Origin: an uncultured Candidatus Saccharibacteria bacterium
GTDB lineage: Bacteria > Patescibacteriota > Saccharimonadia > Saccharimonadales > Saccharimonadaceae
DNA length: 64,000 nucleotides
Direction: 5' to 3'
Assembly: GCA_934725355.1 (NCBI GenBank)
Contig: CAKVAO010000004.1
Location: 1-64,000, forward strand
Part shown: in pieces, positions 9,423 to 17,954 of the stretch
Layout of the letters: each line of letters starts with the position of its first letter
How positions within the stretch are numbered: the first letter of the stretch is position 1
Translations under genes and position numbers: made by a program
Notes under the pieces: model-generated
Told to the model about the DNA's origin: nothing
Seen by the model: the letters and a program-made list of their open reading frames with translations, nothing else
The model's database searches: none

Positions 9423-9842
9423 TCAGAATTTGGCAACGTCAGGCTTGACGCCGAGAGTGTTGACCTCGAGGTCATGCATCATAGCCTGCGGTAGCTGGTC
9501 AATATCGATCTTCACACCCATATCATAACGAGCGTTATAGATACCCAGATAGTTCATATTCTCAAACACGCCGGCATCGTGACAATGCAAACCAATGAGG
9601 TAGTACAGGATAACCTGCAACAGATTGCACCGACTAACAGGGTATTACATTCGATGTCGTCTAGTGAGTTGACAATAGAAAATCTTAGGTCGCGCTTGAC
9701 TCGGATCGTTTTGACGCCGCAAGTCAACTCGCGCCGTCATGTCAACCGTCGTACCAGTAATTTGCGGATTTAATATATTAGCACGACTGAGTGCCGACAG
9801 ACAAAAAGCTTGACGATCAGGCCTAGCATAACTAAAATACAT
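9423..9842 (-). pseudogene. Decayed gene with frameshifts/in-frame stop, family unknown
   Basis: This minus-strand stretch holds protein-like sequence in pieces. One frame reads NPQITGTTVDMTARVDL, then hits TAA at 9645-9647 and resumes with YLGIYNARYDMGVKIDIDQ. Between them, the sister frame reads GVKTIRVKRDLRFSIVNSLD and continues DDIECNTLLVG. The simplest reading is one gene broken by at least two frameshifts. It lies upstream of hsdM behind a terminator. I do not recognise the family. Some of the fragments could be chance frames. Confidence 0.45.
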
Positions 9843-9884
9843 TCATCACAGAAACACTGTGCGCACAAGATCAAAGGAGATACC

Positions 9885-10091
9885 ATGGGTATCAAGAAAA
9901 GCGAACTCCACAGCGTAGCCGACCAACTAATGGGTGACGAATTCAAGGAGATCTGGTTCCAGGATCCAGATGCCGAAGAACACTATCATCACGATCAGAC
10001 TGAAGGCGATAAGCATGTCGATGCATACCACGCCACACGCAACGATGATGGCAGTATTGCAATCGACAAGTATCACTCCGACGATAAATAA
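9885..10091 (+). CDS. Small His/Asp-rich hypothetical protein
   Basis: A 68-residue acidic, histidine-rich protein (EEHYHHDQTEGDKHVDAYHA in its middle). The start MGIKKSEL is chosen because AAAGGAG lies 7 nt upstream; an upstream in-frame ATG at 9810 has no ribosome site. No family is recognised. The clustered His, Glu and Asp could bind metal, which is speculation. It is followed by a separate gene with its own -10. Confidence 0.6.
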   Translation: MGIKKSELHSVADQLMGDEFKEIWFQDPDAEEHYHHDQTEGDKHVDAYHATRNDDGSIAIDKYHSDDK

Positions 10092-10110
10092 GTGTTATAA
10101 TTGCGCTATC

Positions 10111-10419
10111 ATGATGACTTACAATCAGTATCTTCACTTAATGTTTTCGCTTGAGACGTTTTATGATTTTCACCCCGAATACTTTAGGGAACTAAGTAGC
10201 GACAAGCAAAATGCATTAAGCAAGGTATTCTTGTACGACTACGACGACACACATAGCAATGACGACGATTACCCCAAGTCTATCGAGGGCTATTTTCGCG
10301 ACAATATCGAGAACAATCAACGTCTACAACAGCTAGCGTTGTCAGCCGTGTCTGACATTTATCGTAGTAGTGGTATGGGCGAGTTTAGCCTAACCAAGAT
10401 ATCCAAGGAGGCTCCATAA
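10111..10419 (+). CDS. Hypothetical acidic protein
   Basis: A 102-residue soluble, acidic protein starting MMTYNQYLH. TATAAT at 10096-10101 lies 9 nt before the first ATG, so the message is nearly or fully leaderless (a second ATG follows directly at 10114). No known domain is seen. A strong terminator follows at 10424. Confidence 0.6.
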   Translation: MMTYNQYLHLMFSLETFYDFHPEYFRELSSDKQNALSKVFLYDYDDTHSNDDDYPKSIEGYFRDNIENNQRLQQLALSAVSDIYRSSGMGEFSLTKISKEAP

Positions 10420-10423
10420 CCCC

Positions 10424-10453
10424 AAGAGGCGTCAGCATTGGCGCCTCTTTTTC
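10424..10453 (+). terminator. Terminator
   Basis: An 8-bp stem AAGAGGCG / CGCCTCTT followed by a T-run, directly after the gene ending at 10419. Confidence 0.85.
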
Positions 10454-10488
10454 TATAACGCCATGCCCTAGTGATATATAATAGAACT

Positions 10489-11376
10489 ATGATTAAAGTA
10501 GTATTCTTTGGCACAGAAGACATCTCCGTGCCATCACTAGAGTCACTGATTAGCAGTGATAAATATGAAGTTGTTGGCGTTGTAACTAAGCCTGATTCAG
10601 CGCGTGGACGTGGACACAAGGTCGATTCACCCGCTGTTGCTAAGGTCGCGAGAGAGCACGATATTCAGCTGTTTCAGCCCAACAAACTAAAAGATATTGT
10701 CGATGATTTAGCCGCCTTGCACGCCGATGTCGGTGCGCTAGTTAGCTACGGTAAGATGATTCCCGACAGTATCATCAACCTATTCCCACACGGCATCGTT
10801 AATTTTCACCCATCGATGCTACCAGTTTACCGTGGCCCTTCGCCAATTGAAACTAGTATTATGAATGGCGATTCGTTCACGGGTCTAACGCTAATGTCGG
10901 TGCAAAAGGACATGGACGCCGGGCCAATCTATTACCAAGAGCGCATCGAGCTAAATGGCACTGAGACCGCCAGTGATTTATATGCGCGCTTTGGTAAACG
11001 TGGTGGCGAATTATTTGCCGATAAATTAGATAAAATCGTTAGTGATGAGATAAAAGGTCTGAAACAAGACGACGACTTGGCTGTCTATTGCCACATGATC
11101 AGGAAGGAAGACGGCGAGCTAAATCCAACCGTTATGACCGCCCACGAATGCGACCAACGAATCCGCGCCTTTAATATCTGGCCGCGTTGCCGCATGGATT
11201 TCGCCGGACAGCACGTCATAGTCACCAAGGCTAAAGTGCTAGATGATTTTATGGGTGATGCATGGCCAGATGTTGTTCCGTGCTATCGCAACACTGCCCT
11301 GCAAGTCCAAACAATCATCAGTCTCAAATCGGGCAAACAGATGTCGGCTAGCGAATTTTTGCGCGGACTTCATTAA
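10489..11376 (+). CDS. fmt: Methionyl-tRNA formyltransferase
   Basis: A 295-residue enzyme that formylates the initiator Met-tRNA using 10-formyl-tetrahydrofolate. The N-terminal Rossmann domain starts MIKVVFFGTEDISVPSLE. The catalytic Asn/His/Asp set is present: N and H in GIVNFHPSMLP and D in KDMDAGPIYY. The C-terminal domain from about residue 200 is slightly short for the family. TATAAT ends 6 nt before the ATG (leaderless), so the upstream in-frame ATG at 10471 is rejected. A terminator hairpin follows the stop. Confidence 0.93.
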   Translation: MIKVVFFGTEDISVPSLESLISSDKYEVVGVVTKPDSARGRGHKVDSPAVAKVAREHDIQLFQPNKLKDIVDDLAALHADVGALVSYGKMIPDSIINLFPHGIVNFHPSMLPVYRGPSPIETSIMNGDSFTGLTLMSVQKDMDAGPIYYQERIELNGTETASDLYARFGKRGGELFADKLDKIVSDEIKGLKQDDDLAVYCHMIRKEDGELNPTVMTAHECDQRIRAFNIWPRCRMDFAGQHVIVTKAKVLDDFMGDAWPDVVPCYRNTALQVQTIISLKSGKQMSASEFLRGLH

Positions 11377-11412
11377 TGTATCGGACTACTATTTATTAGT
11401 CGCCCACCACCC

Positions 11413-11437
11413 CCCCTGTAACAGGGGAGGTTTTTGA
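11413..11437 (+). terminator. Terminator of fmt
   Basis: Stem CCCCTG / CAGGGG with a TAA loop, then a purine step and TTTTTG. A related element, CCCTGTAAAAGGGAGG, occurs about 60 bp on, and a GGGAGG hairpin occurs near 16070, suggesting a recurring terminator style. Confidence 0.7.
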
Positions 11438-11517
11438 TTTAGCAAAATCAAAACTGTCACCAATAGAAGCTGCCGCCGCCCTGTAAAAGGGAGGTATTTT
11501 TGATGTACAATGTAAGA

Positions 11518-12849
11518 ATGAACCAAATCAAATGTCCAAAGTGTGGCACGGTATTTACCATCGATGAGAGCCAATACGATAATATCGTCCGCCAAGTGCG
11601 TGATAACGAGTTTCAAAACGAACTACACGGCCAACTGGAGCTAGTTGAGAAAGAGCAACAGACTAAATTAGAGCTAGAAAGACAGAAATCACAAGCCAGC
11701 CTAGAACAGCAACTAGCTACCAAGCAAGATGAGATTAACCAATTGAAAGCCTCGGCTGCGCAGCGCGAAACCGAAACCAAGGCATCGTACCACCAGCAAA
11801 TTACTGATTTGAAGAACAAATTAGCACAAGCTGATGATCGCCAAGCTATGGCAGTAGCAAAACTACAATCCCAGCTCGATCAGGCCAAGGTAGAAAGCAA
11901 ACTAACCGTTGCTAACGCCACATCATCGTTAGAAAAGGAGCGCGACAATCTAGCAAACCAACTAAAACTACAACAAACTGAGCTACAGAACAAGCTACAG
12001 ATACAGCAAAGCCAAGCCGCCCAGCAGTTACAATCGACCAAGAGCGAGTACGAAGCCGCATTGAAACTCAAGCAGGAAGAGCTGGAACACTATAAAGACC
12101 TCAAGGCGCGCATGAGCACAAAGATGGTCGGCGAAACATTAGAGCAGCACTGCCAAATCGAATTCAACAAGATACGCGCCACAGCGTTTCCTAAAGCCTA
12201 TTTCGAAAAGGACAATGATGCTAGAACTGGCAGCAAGGGCGATTTCATCTATCGCGAGAACGATGAGTCTGGTAATGAAATTATCAGCATTATGTTTGAG
12301 ATGAAAAACCAGAGTGATACTACCGCTAGCAAGCACAAGAACGAGGATTTCTTCAAAGAGCTCGACAAGGATCGCCGCGAAAAACACTGTGAATACGCGG
12401 TTCTAGTAACTCTGCTAGAAGAAGACAATGACTATTACAACACTGGAATCGTTGATGTATCATACCGCTATCCCAAGATGTATGTTATTCGGCCACAGTT
12501 CTTTATCCCTATGATCACCGTTCTGCGCAATGCTGCGCTAAATAGCCTAGAGGCGCGTCGTGAGCTAGCCATTGTTCGTAATCAGAATATTGATGTCACG
12601 CATTTCGAAGAAAATATGGAGGCGTTCAAAACTGGCTTTGCTAGAAATTACGATATTGCCAGTCGCAAATTTAAATCTGCCATCGAAGAGATCGACAAAA
12701 CTATCAGTCATCTACAGAAGACTAAGGATGCGTTGCTGTCATCAGAAAATAACCTGAGACTAGCCAACAACAAGGCTCAGGATTTGACAATTAAACGTCT
12801 AACTCGTGGCAATCCTACCATGCAGGCAAAGTTTAACGAACTAGATTAG
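11518..12849 (+). CDS. DUF2130 family coiled-coil protein
   Basis: A 443-residue protein. An N-terminal zinc-ribbon-like motif (CPKCGTVF, residues 6-13) is followed by a long Gln/Lys/Glu-rich coiled coil (about 40-190), then the DUF2130 domain with MVGETLEQHCQIEFNK, GSKGDFIYRE and a MFEMKNQSDTT stretch that resembles a PD-(D/E)xK nuclease core. The DUF2130 activity is not established. TACAAT ends 6 nt before this ATG, so the message is probably leaderless. Confidence 0.85.
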   Translation: MNQIKCPKCGTVFTIDESQYDNIVRQVRDNEFQNELHGQLELVEKEQQTKLELERQKSQASLEQQLATKQDEINQLKASAAQRETETKASYHQQITDLKNKLAQADDRQAMAVAKLQSQLDQAKVESKLTVANATSSLEKERDNLANQLKLQQTELQNKLQIQQSQAAQQLQSTKSEYEAALKLKQEELEHYKDLKARMSTKMVGETLEQHCQIEFNKIRATAFPKAYFEKDNDARTGSKGDFIYRENDESGNEIISIMFEMKNQSDTTASKHKNEDFFKELDKDRREKHCEYAVLVTLLEEDNDYYNTGIVDVSYRYPKMYVIRPQFFIPMITVLRNAALNSLEARRELAIVRNQNIDVTHFEENMEAFKTGFARNYDIASRKFKSAIEEIDKTISHLQKTKDALLSSENNLRLANNKAQDLTIKRLTRGNPTMQAKFNELD

Positions 12850-12882
12850 CTGCATCTGCAGCCTTTCAAACATACCAAAATA

Positions 12883-12910
12883 TAATGCCCGCTAGCTATA
12901 GCGGGTATTA
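12883..12910. terminator. Bidirectional terminator
   Basis: A 10-bp stem TAATGCCCGC / GCGGGTATTA (one G-U pair) lies between two convergent genes. Confidence 0.75.
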
Positions 12911-12920
12911 TTCGTTAGCT

Positions 12921-13268
12921 CTAGAGAACTATACCGATAGGAAATTTCCAACTCAGCAGCACCGCCAAGCACAGCACACACAGCTCTAGATAACGAGAAC
13001 GCGGCAGTTTCTCTAGATAGATCACGATTAATCCAGCAACCAAACCAATTGGGAGTGCTTGTAGCGCTCCTATATTAATGCCCAAACCAAGCCAAACAAT
13101 ACCTAGAATAAACAGCAGAACTAGCTTTAGTAGTTGTCGGGCGTAGACTAGCTGGTTTTTACGCACTTCGCGATCAACGTTTTTGGGCGTCAGGCGCGGC
13201 GAGCGTTTCACCACCCGACCGCTACCACGTGTCGTGCGCTTCTTTAACCAGACTTTTTGTTTTACCAT
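12921..13268 (-). CDS. Small basic membrane protein, unknown
   Basis: A 115-residue protein with a strongly basic N-terminus (MVKQKVWLKKRTTRGSGRVV) followed by about three hydrophobic segments (about residues 46-66, 68-85 and 93-110). It is probably an inner-membrane protein with its basic tail in the cytoplasm. Function unknown; it follows the glycosyltransferase pair on the same strand. Confidence 0.6.
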   Translation of the reverse strand: MVKQKVWLKKRTTRGSGRVVKRSPRLTPKNVDREVRKNQLVYARQLLKLVLLFILGIVWLGLGINIGALQALPIGLVAGLIVIYLEKLPRSRYLELCVLCLAVLLSWKFPIGIVL

Positions 13269-13347
13269 TAGCCCTATTGTAAAATATCACCTCACCCGGC
13301 GCAAGCGCCTGCCCCGTCAAAAGGGAGGGAGCAAGGGCCACCTACAG

Positions 13348-14583
13348 TTACGACACCAACGATACAAACTTCGCTATCTCATGTTTCCACTGTGACACGA
13401 AGCACCTACCGATTACTGAGCCGCTGACATCTAGGCGCTTTTGATTTGGCCAATTCTGCACAACCCTTAGCCACATCTCATATACATACTTCGTATCCAA
13501 TAGACCACCACTGATTAACTTCGAGAAGTCCATGATTACGACATTGTCGGGTAGCAAAATGCTTTCGCCTACACTTTGCTCAGTCGCAATAATTAAATAC
13601 CGACTATCCGGCACATTCTCACACTCACTTAATAGCAGCTCATCTACCGCATCCACAATCACTAAATCAGTTACCAGCTCAGCACCTTTAATGTTGCACA
13701 GGTCAAAGTAAACGTCATCGCGTAATTTTGGATTTGCGATTGGTACAATTCTTGCGCAAACTGCGTCATCAATTCTGCGACACCACTTATCACGGTTGAA
13801 CTCATCATGCTGGATGTGCGACAATTTACGAAATATAGCCGGGCTGAAATACCTACTAGGCGCCACGCAACGACTATTATCACTAGTCTGACTAGCTAGT
13901 AATGAACCCTCAGCCTTTTTGCGATACCTGCGGCACGCCTTATCAGCTACTAGCACATCGTAGCTGCTCGCCACAATCTCCATCATTAAATGATAGTCTT
14001 CGTAGCGATAATCGCTACCGTTGGTCTGGTATCTGGTATTTTGAAATATCTCGCTACTTACGAAAATTGACGACTGCCACAGGTCAACCGAATACAAATT
14101 AGTCAAAGCTATTCTGTCATCCGTAGATGACCAATACTCATGCACCTCATCAAGGTTATCTCCACTAGTGGTAAAGTCAACCATGTATTTAGGCACGACA
14201 ACAACCGGTTTGGCTTGACTAACAACTACAGCATACATCTCCGCCAGATAGTTTTCTGAATATAAATCATCACCATCAAATATCTGGATATAGCGACCGT
14301 GGCAATGGTCAATCAGAAAGTTGCGTGATAGCGCAGGGTCGCCAAAACTCACCGTGTATACATTGACACTAGCTGAACTGCCAAATTGCCTTACGTAAGA
14401 TTCCACCACTTTAACAGTTAGCTTCGACGCATTGTCTAGCCCTAGACATAGCTCAATTTTCAAACCCGGATACCATCGAATCGCATAGTCAATACATTGC
14501 CTGACCGACGCCAAGGTAGCCCCAGCTAACTCGCCCTCTCCGTGGAATGGTATAGCTACCGAGATATCACATTTCGCAGACAT
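13348..14583 (-). CDS. Family 2 glycosyltransferase
   Basis: A 411-residue GT-A transferase. The N-terminus DISVAIPFHGEGELAG opens the nucleotide-binding fold, SRNFLIDHCHGRYIQ follows, and the metal-binding DxD-like motif is FDGDDLYSENY near residue 100. The C-terminal 150 residues have no recognised domain. It overlaps the preceding glycosyltransferase by 1 nt (TAATG), so the two are translated together and probably act on the same cell-surface glycan. Substrates cannot be told from sequence. Confidence 0.85.
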   Translation of the reverse strand: MSAKCDISVAIPFHGEGELAGATLASVRQCIDYAIRWYPGLKIELCLGLDNASKLTVKVVESYVRQFGSSASVNVYTVSFGDPALSRNFLIDHCHGRYIQIFDGDDLYSENYLAEMYAVVVSQAKPVVVVPKYMVDFTTSGDNLDEVHEYWSSTDDRIALTNLYSVDLWQSSIFVSSEIFQNTRYQTNGSDYRYEDYHLMMEIVASSYDVLVADKACRRYRKKAEGSLLASQTSDNSRCVAPSRYFSPAIFRKLSHIQHDEFNRDKWCRRIDDAVCARIVPIANPKLRDDVYFDLCNIKGAELVTDLVIVDAVDELLLSECENVPDSRYLIIATEQSVGESILLPDNVVIMDFSKLISGGLLDTKYVYEMWLRVVQNWPNQKRLDVSGSVIGRCFVSQWKHEIAKFVSLVS

Positions 14584-16040
14584 TAGCGATACCTTGCGTC
14601 TACGCTGGCAAACCTGCGGTCTAGTCCTACAACAAACTGCCGCATTGCTGCATCAGCCAACCTGGAGCCACTAGACACACTAGTAGACGGCATATTTGGA
14701 ACTTGCTTTACCGACTCTAACCACGCCGAATTGCAATCATTAAGTATCGCATCACAGTGTCGCCGCAGAGCCTCATTGCCCGCATTATTGCCTCTGCGTT
14801 GTGCGCCTAGTGCCGACACCAGTGTGCACGCCATTGCATCGTAATTGCTCGATTCTACCGTGGTAACACCCGACTTACCATATCGCATGTTACAAAACGG
14901 AATATTCGGCATATCATAGCAAATCGCCGGTACGCCAGCCGCCTCCGATTCCAACAGAGAGTAGCAAAAGCCTTCGCAGCGTGAAGCGACAAGCGTTACA
15001 TCGGACTCCAGAAACGCCTTTGACGAATCATCCAGGTAACCCCACCAATGTACTCTATCGGTAATGTCTAATGACTCAGCTAAATCTTTCAACTCGTCAA
15101 GTAGACCCTCATCGCGACTTTCGCCGTAAACGTTTAGCTCAATATCCGGAATCTGTTTACTAGCTATCGCAAACGCCCTCAACACATGGTCCACGCGCTT
15201 ATTGCAGTCAATGCGCCCAATGAAGCTTACTCGCTTACCGGTTAAGTCATGCGAACTTAGGCTGTTCGGATTTACCGCGCGCAAAGCACGCGCCACACTA
15301 GTTGGCAACGGCAACGCCACACGGACATCATTGTTGAACAGCAACCAATACTCTGCATCATCCACAGAACATACCACTATCCGATTAAACAGTGGCGCAA
15401 TCCACATAGAGGTCGCCATACGATATTGACGCAGGTTGGTCCAGGTCAAATCATACGCGCAGAAACCATTATTCACCCAAACCGTCGGTATACCCAGCGA
15501 TATGCAAACTAGCAAATCTAGCAGATACTCCCGTGGGTTGATTGACTCAAATATGCTGAGTTCAATATTTGACGTTGAGTACGCCTCAATTAACGCCTCA
15601 ATTCGCTTAGTCCAATTGACACCATCTGAATCGCGCAGTGAGGGAACCAGGTTAGTCTTCACATTGTTGTACAGCGGATAGTGTTGATTGAGACACGTCG
15701 AATAGAGCAACGTAACGTTATAGTTATTATGTGATAATAAATTTGCCAGCTGACATACCGCCTGCTCAGCGCCGCCATCGGTTAAGCGCTTATAGGTTAT
15801 GGCGATATTTTTGATTTCAGTCATCTGTTTAGCGCTTAGATTTGCGACAGCTTCAGCAATTTGCTCCTTGCGAACATTTAGACACTCAGCTACCAATCGC
15901 CAATCATAGTCGTCCTCTACATATTTAGATAGTAGTATTAATACAGATTTAGACTCCGCTATATTACCTAACGAATCAGCCCATTTATCTATAACTGACC
16001 GAATCTCCCTACGTAGACGGTCACTCCTCAAACTTTCCAT
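14583..16040 (-). CDS. Family 4 (GT-B) glycosyltransferase
   Basis: A 485-residue GT-B transferase. About 100 N-terminal residues of helical extension precede the acceptor domain (YKRLTDGGAEQAVCQLANLL). The donor domain has the GT4 signatures VSFIGRIDCNKRVDHVLRAF and SRCEGFCYSLLESEAAGVP (the ExxxxxE pair). The start at ATG 16040 is preferred to GTG 16046 because TATCAT ends 7 nt before it. It likely builds a surface polysaccharide or glycolipid with the downstream family 2 enzyme. Confidence 0.87.
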   Translation of the reverse strand: MESLRSDRLRREIRSVIDKWADSLGNIAESKSVLILLSKYVEDDYDWRLVAECLNVRKEQIAEAVANLSAKQMTEIKNIAITYKRLTDGGAEQAVCQLANLLSHNNYNVTLLYSTCLNQHYPLYNNVKTNLVPSLRDSDGVNWTKRIEALIEAYSTSNIELSIFESINPREYLLDLLVCISLGIPTVWVNNGFCAYDLTWTNLRQYRMATSMWIAPLFNRIVVCSVDDAEYWLLFNNDVRVALPLPTSVARALRAVNPNSLSSHDLTGKRVSFIGRIDCNKRVDHVLRAFAIASKQIPDIELNVYGESRDEGLLDELKDLAESLDITDRVHWWGYLDDSSKAFLESDVTLVASRCEGFCYSLLESEAAGVPAICYDMPNIPFCNMRYGKSGVTTVESSNYDAMACTLVSALGAQRRGNNAGNEALRRHCDAILNDCNSAWLESVKQVPNMPSTSVSSGSRLADAAMRQFVVGLDRRFASVDARYR

Positions 16041-16061
16041 ATGCACTATGATAGCATAAAA

Positions 16062-16092
16062 CTCAAAGCCTCCCTTTCATGAAGGGAGGTAG
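16062..16092 (-). terminator. Terminator of rpsJ
   Basis: An 8-bp stem CCTCCCTT / AAGGGAGG, followed on the minus strand by a T-rich tail, between rpsJ and the glycosyltransferases. Confidence 0.6.
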
Positions 16093-16128
16093 CAGTCGTT
16101 AGGCTGACGGTGGATTTGCGCGGATTAA

Positions 16129-16446
16129 TTACATGCGAATTTCAGCATCGACACCGGCAGGTAGTGATAGATTCTGTAGGCTATCAATAGTCTTTGGCTT
16201 AGCATCGACAATATCGATCAAGCGCTTGTGTACACGCATTTCGTAAGCCTCACCGCCCTTCTTGTAGACGTGTGGAGATTTTACAACAGTAAAGGTGCTG
16301 CGCTTAACAGGTAGAGGCACTGGACCAATAATTGTTGCACCGCTACGTAGTGCAGTTTCAACGATCTGCTTTGCAGCCGCATCAATAACACGGTTGTCGT
16401 AAGCCTTTAATTTAATACGAATTTTCGGTAGAGCTTGATCTGCCAT
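16129..16446 (-). CDS. rpsJ: 30S ribosomal protein S10
   Basis: 105 residues, the usual S10 length. Signatures include RIKLKAYDNRVIDAAAKQIV and GPVPLPVKRSTFTVVKSPHV. It is a component of the 30S head and also the NusE antitermination factor. It follows tuf on the same strand with a terminator between, and no other S10-operon ribosomal protein genes follow; glycosyltransferase genes do. An AGGAG ribosome site precedes the ATG. Confidence 0.96.
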   Translation of the reverse strand: MADQALPKIRIKLKAYDNRVIDAAAKQIVETALRSGATIIGPVPLPVKRSTFTVVKSPHVYKKGGEAYEMRVHKRLIDIVDAKPKTIDSLQNLSLPAGVDAEIRM

Positions 16447-16605
16447 TATTTCTCCTTTTATCCCGTTCCCAGGGATCAGGGGTGGTGCAATCTCGCCGTA
16501 TATTTATATACATAGAGTTACCACCACGATTAAGTTGACATTTAGTATTTTACAATATATAGCAATCTATTTCAACAACCAGTCCAACCAAAATAAGCAG
16601 AAACT

Positions 16606-16632
16606 AAAATAGCTCCACATGGGAGCTATTTT
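16606..16632 (-). terminator. Terminator of tuf
   Basis: A perfect 11-bp stem AAAATAGCTCC / GGAGCTATTTT just past the tuf stop. The A/T ends make it usable in both directions. Confidence 0.85.
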
Positions 16633-16649
16633 AATAGTAGGTCAGTTTA

Positions 16650-17831
16650 CTACTTTAAGATTTCAGTTACCTGACCAGCACCAACGGTGCGACCACCTTC
16701 ACGGATAGCAAAGGTTAGACCCTTCTCCATAGCAACTGGAGCCTGTAGCTTAACTTCGAACTCGACGTTATCGCCTGGCATAACCATTTCCTTGTCCTTT
16801 GGTAGTTCAACCTCACCAGTAACATCAGTGGTGCGGAAGTAGAACTGAGGCTTGTAGCCCTGGGTAAATGGAGTGTGACGACCACCCTCTTCCTTGGTCA
16901 GAATGTAAACCTGAGCCTTGAAATCGGTGTGTGGAGTCACGGTACCAGGAGCAGCAACAACCTGACCACGCTCAATGTCATCGCGGTTGATACCACGTAG
17001 TAGAATACCAGCGTTATCACCAGCTTCACCCTCAGTCAAAGTCTTCTTGAAGGCTTCAATACCAGTTACAACAGACTTCTGAGTTGGGCGTAGACCGATA
17101 ATCTCAACTTCGTCGTTCATGTGAACAACACCGCGCTCAATACGACCGGTTGCAACAGTACCACGACCCTTAATTGAGAAGACATCCTCGATAGGCATTA
17201 GGAAAGGCTTGTCTAGATCACGTTGTGGCTCTGGGAAGTATGAATCCATCGCATCTAGAAGTTCCATAATGTGATCCATTTCAGTTTCGTCACCTTCTAG
17301 AGCTTTTAGAGCTGAACCCTTGATAATTGGGCAGTTCTCGTCAAAGCCGTTCTTCTTTAGTAGGTCACGAACATCCTCTTCAACAATCTCAACTAGGTCT
17401 GGATCGGCCTGGTCCATCTTGTTTAGGAAGACTAGAATCTTTGGCACACCAACCTGGTGAGCTAGTAGTACGTGTTCCTTAGTCTGAGGCATAACACCAT
17501 CAGCTGCCGAAACAACTAGAATAGCACCATCAACCTGAGCAGCACCGGTAATCATGTTCTTGACATAGTCGGCGTGACCTGGCATATCGACGTGTGCATA
17601 GTGACGATTCTTAGTCTCGTACTCCTGGTGTGAAGTCGAGATAGTAATACCACGAGACTTCTCTTCTGGGGCATTGTCGATCTGATCATAGGCAACAAAC
17701 TTGTTGATGTCTGATGGTTCGCGAGTCGCCAATGTCTTGGTGATAGCAGCAGTCAAAGTGGTCTTACCGTGGTCAACGTGACCCATGGTACCAACATTGA
17801 CATGTGGTTTGGTTCGTTGAAATTCTGCCAT
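16650..17831 (-). CDS. tuf: Elongation factor Tu
   Basis: A 393-residue EF-Tu of full length. GTP-binding motifs are GHVDHGKTTL, the DMPGH switch II motif, NKMD and GSALKAL. Domains 2 and 3 are complete and end in VGAGQVTEILK. It carries aminoacyl-tRNA to the ribosome. It is separated from fusA by about 10 kb, instead of being adjacent as in the classic str operon. AAGGAG precedes the ATG. Confidence 0.98.
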   Translation of the reverse strand: MAEFQRTKPHVNVGTMGHVDHGKTTLTAAITKTLATREPSDINKFVAYDQIDNAPEEKSRGITISTSHQEYETKNRHYAHVDMPGHADYVKNMITGAAQVDGAILVVSAADGVMPQTKEHVLLAHQVGVPKILVFLNKMDQADPDLVEIVEEDVRDLLKKNGFDENCPIIKGSALKALEGDETEMDHIMELLDAMDSYFPEPQRDLDKPFLMPIEDVFSIKGRGTVATGRIERGVVHMNDEVEIIGLRPTQKSVVTGIEAFKKTLTEGEAGDNAGILLRGINRDDIERGQVVAAPGTVTPHTDFKAQVYILTKEEGGRHTPFTQGYKPQFYFRTTDVTGEVELPKDKEMVMPGDNVEFEVKLQAPVAMEKGLTFAIREGGRTVGAGQVTEILK

Positions 17832-17930
17832 GTTTCTCCTTATAACATTTATTAAATTAGTATCGCGCTCTGGCGATGCGATGGTTCACATCGCCTCGGC
17901 CGCGCTTACTTCATATTATATATTAATTAG
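17832..17930 (-). promoter_or_regulatory. Promoter and structured leader of tuf
   Basis: The roughly 95-nt gap upstream of tuf contains a 7-bp hairpin GGCGATG / CATCGCC (17870-17900 region), an outer GCGC pairing, and an AT-rich TATAAT-containing promoter near 17915-17925. The leader ends in AAGGAG. Unlike most genes here, tuf is therefore not leaderless. Confidence 0.5.
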
Positions 17931-17954
17931 TCGTTAGTGTAAAGATGCGAAAAG

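Noticed and set aside
11411..11416. C6 run near 11411 as a third phase-variable tract
   Set aside because: It is one arm of the fmt terminator hairpin (CCCCTG/CAGGGG) and has no promoter elements around it.
16500..16560. A plus-strand promoter TTGACA...TATAGC in the gap between rpsJ and tuf
   Set aside because: No plus-strand gene follows, and AT-rich gaps produce such matches by chance.
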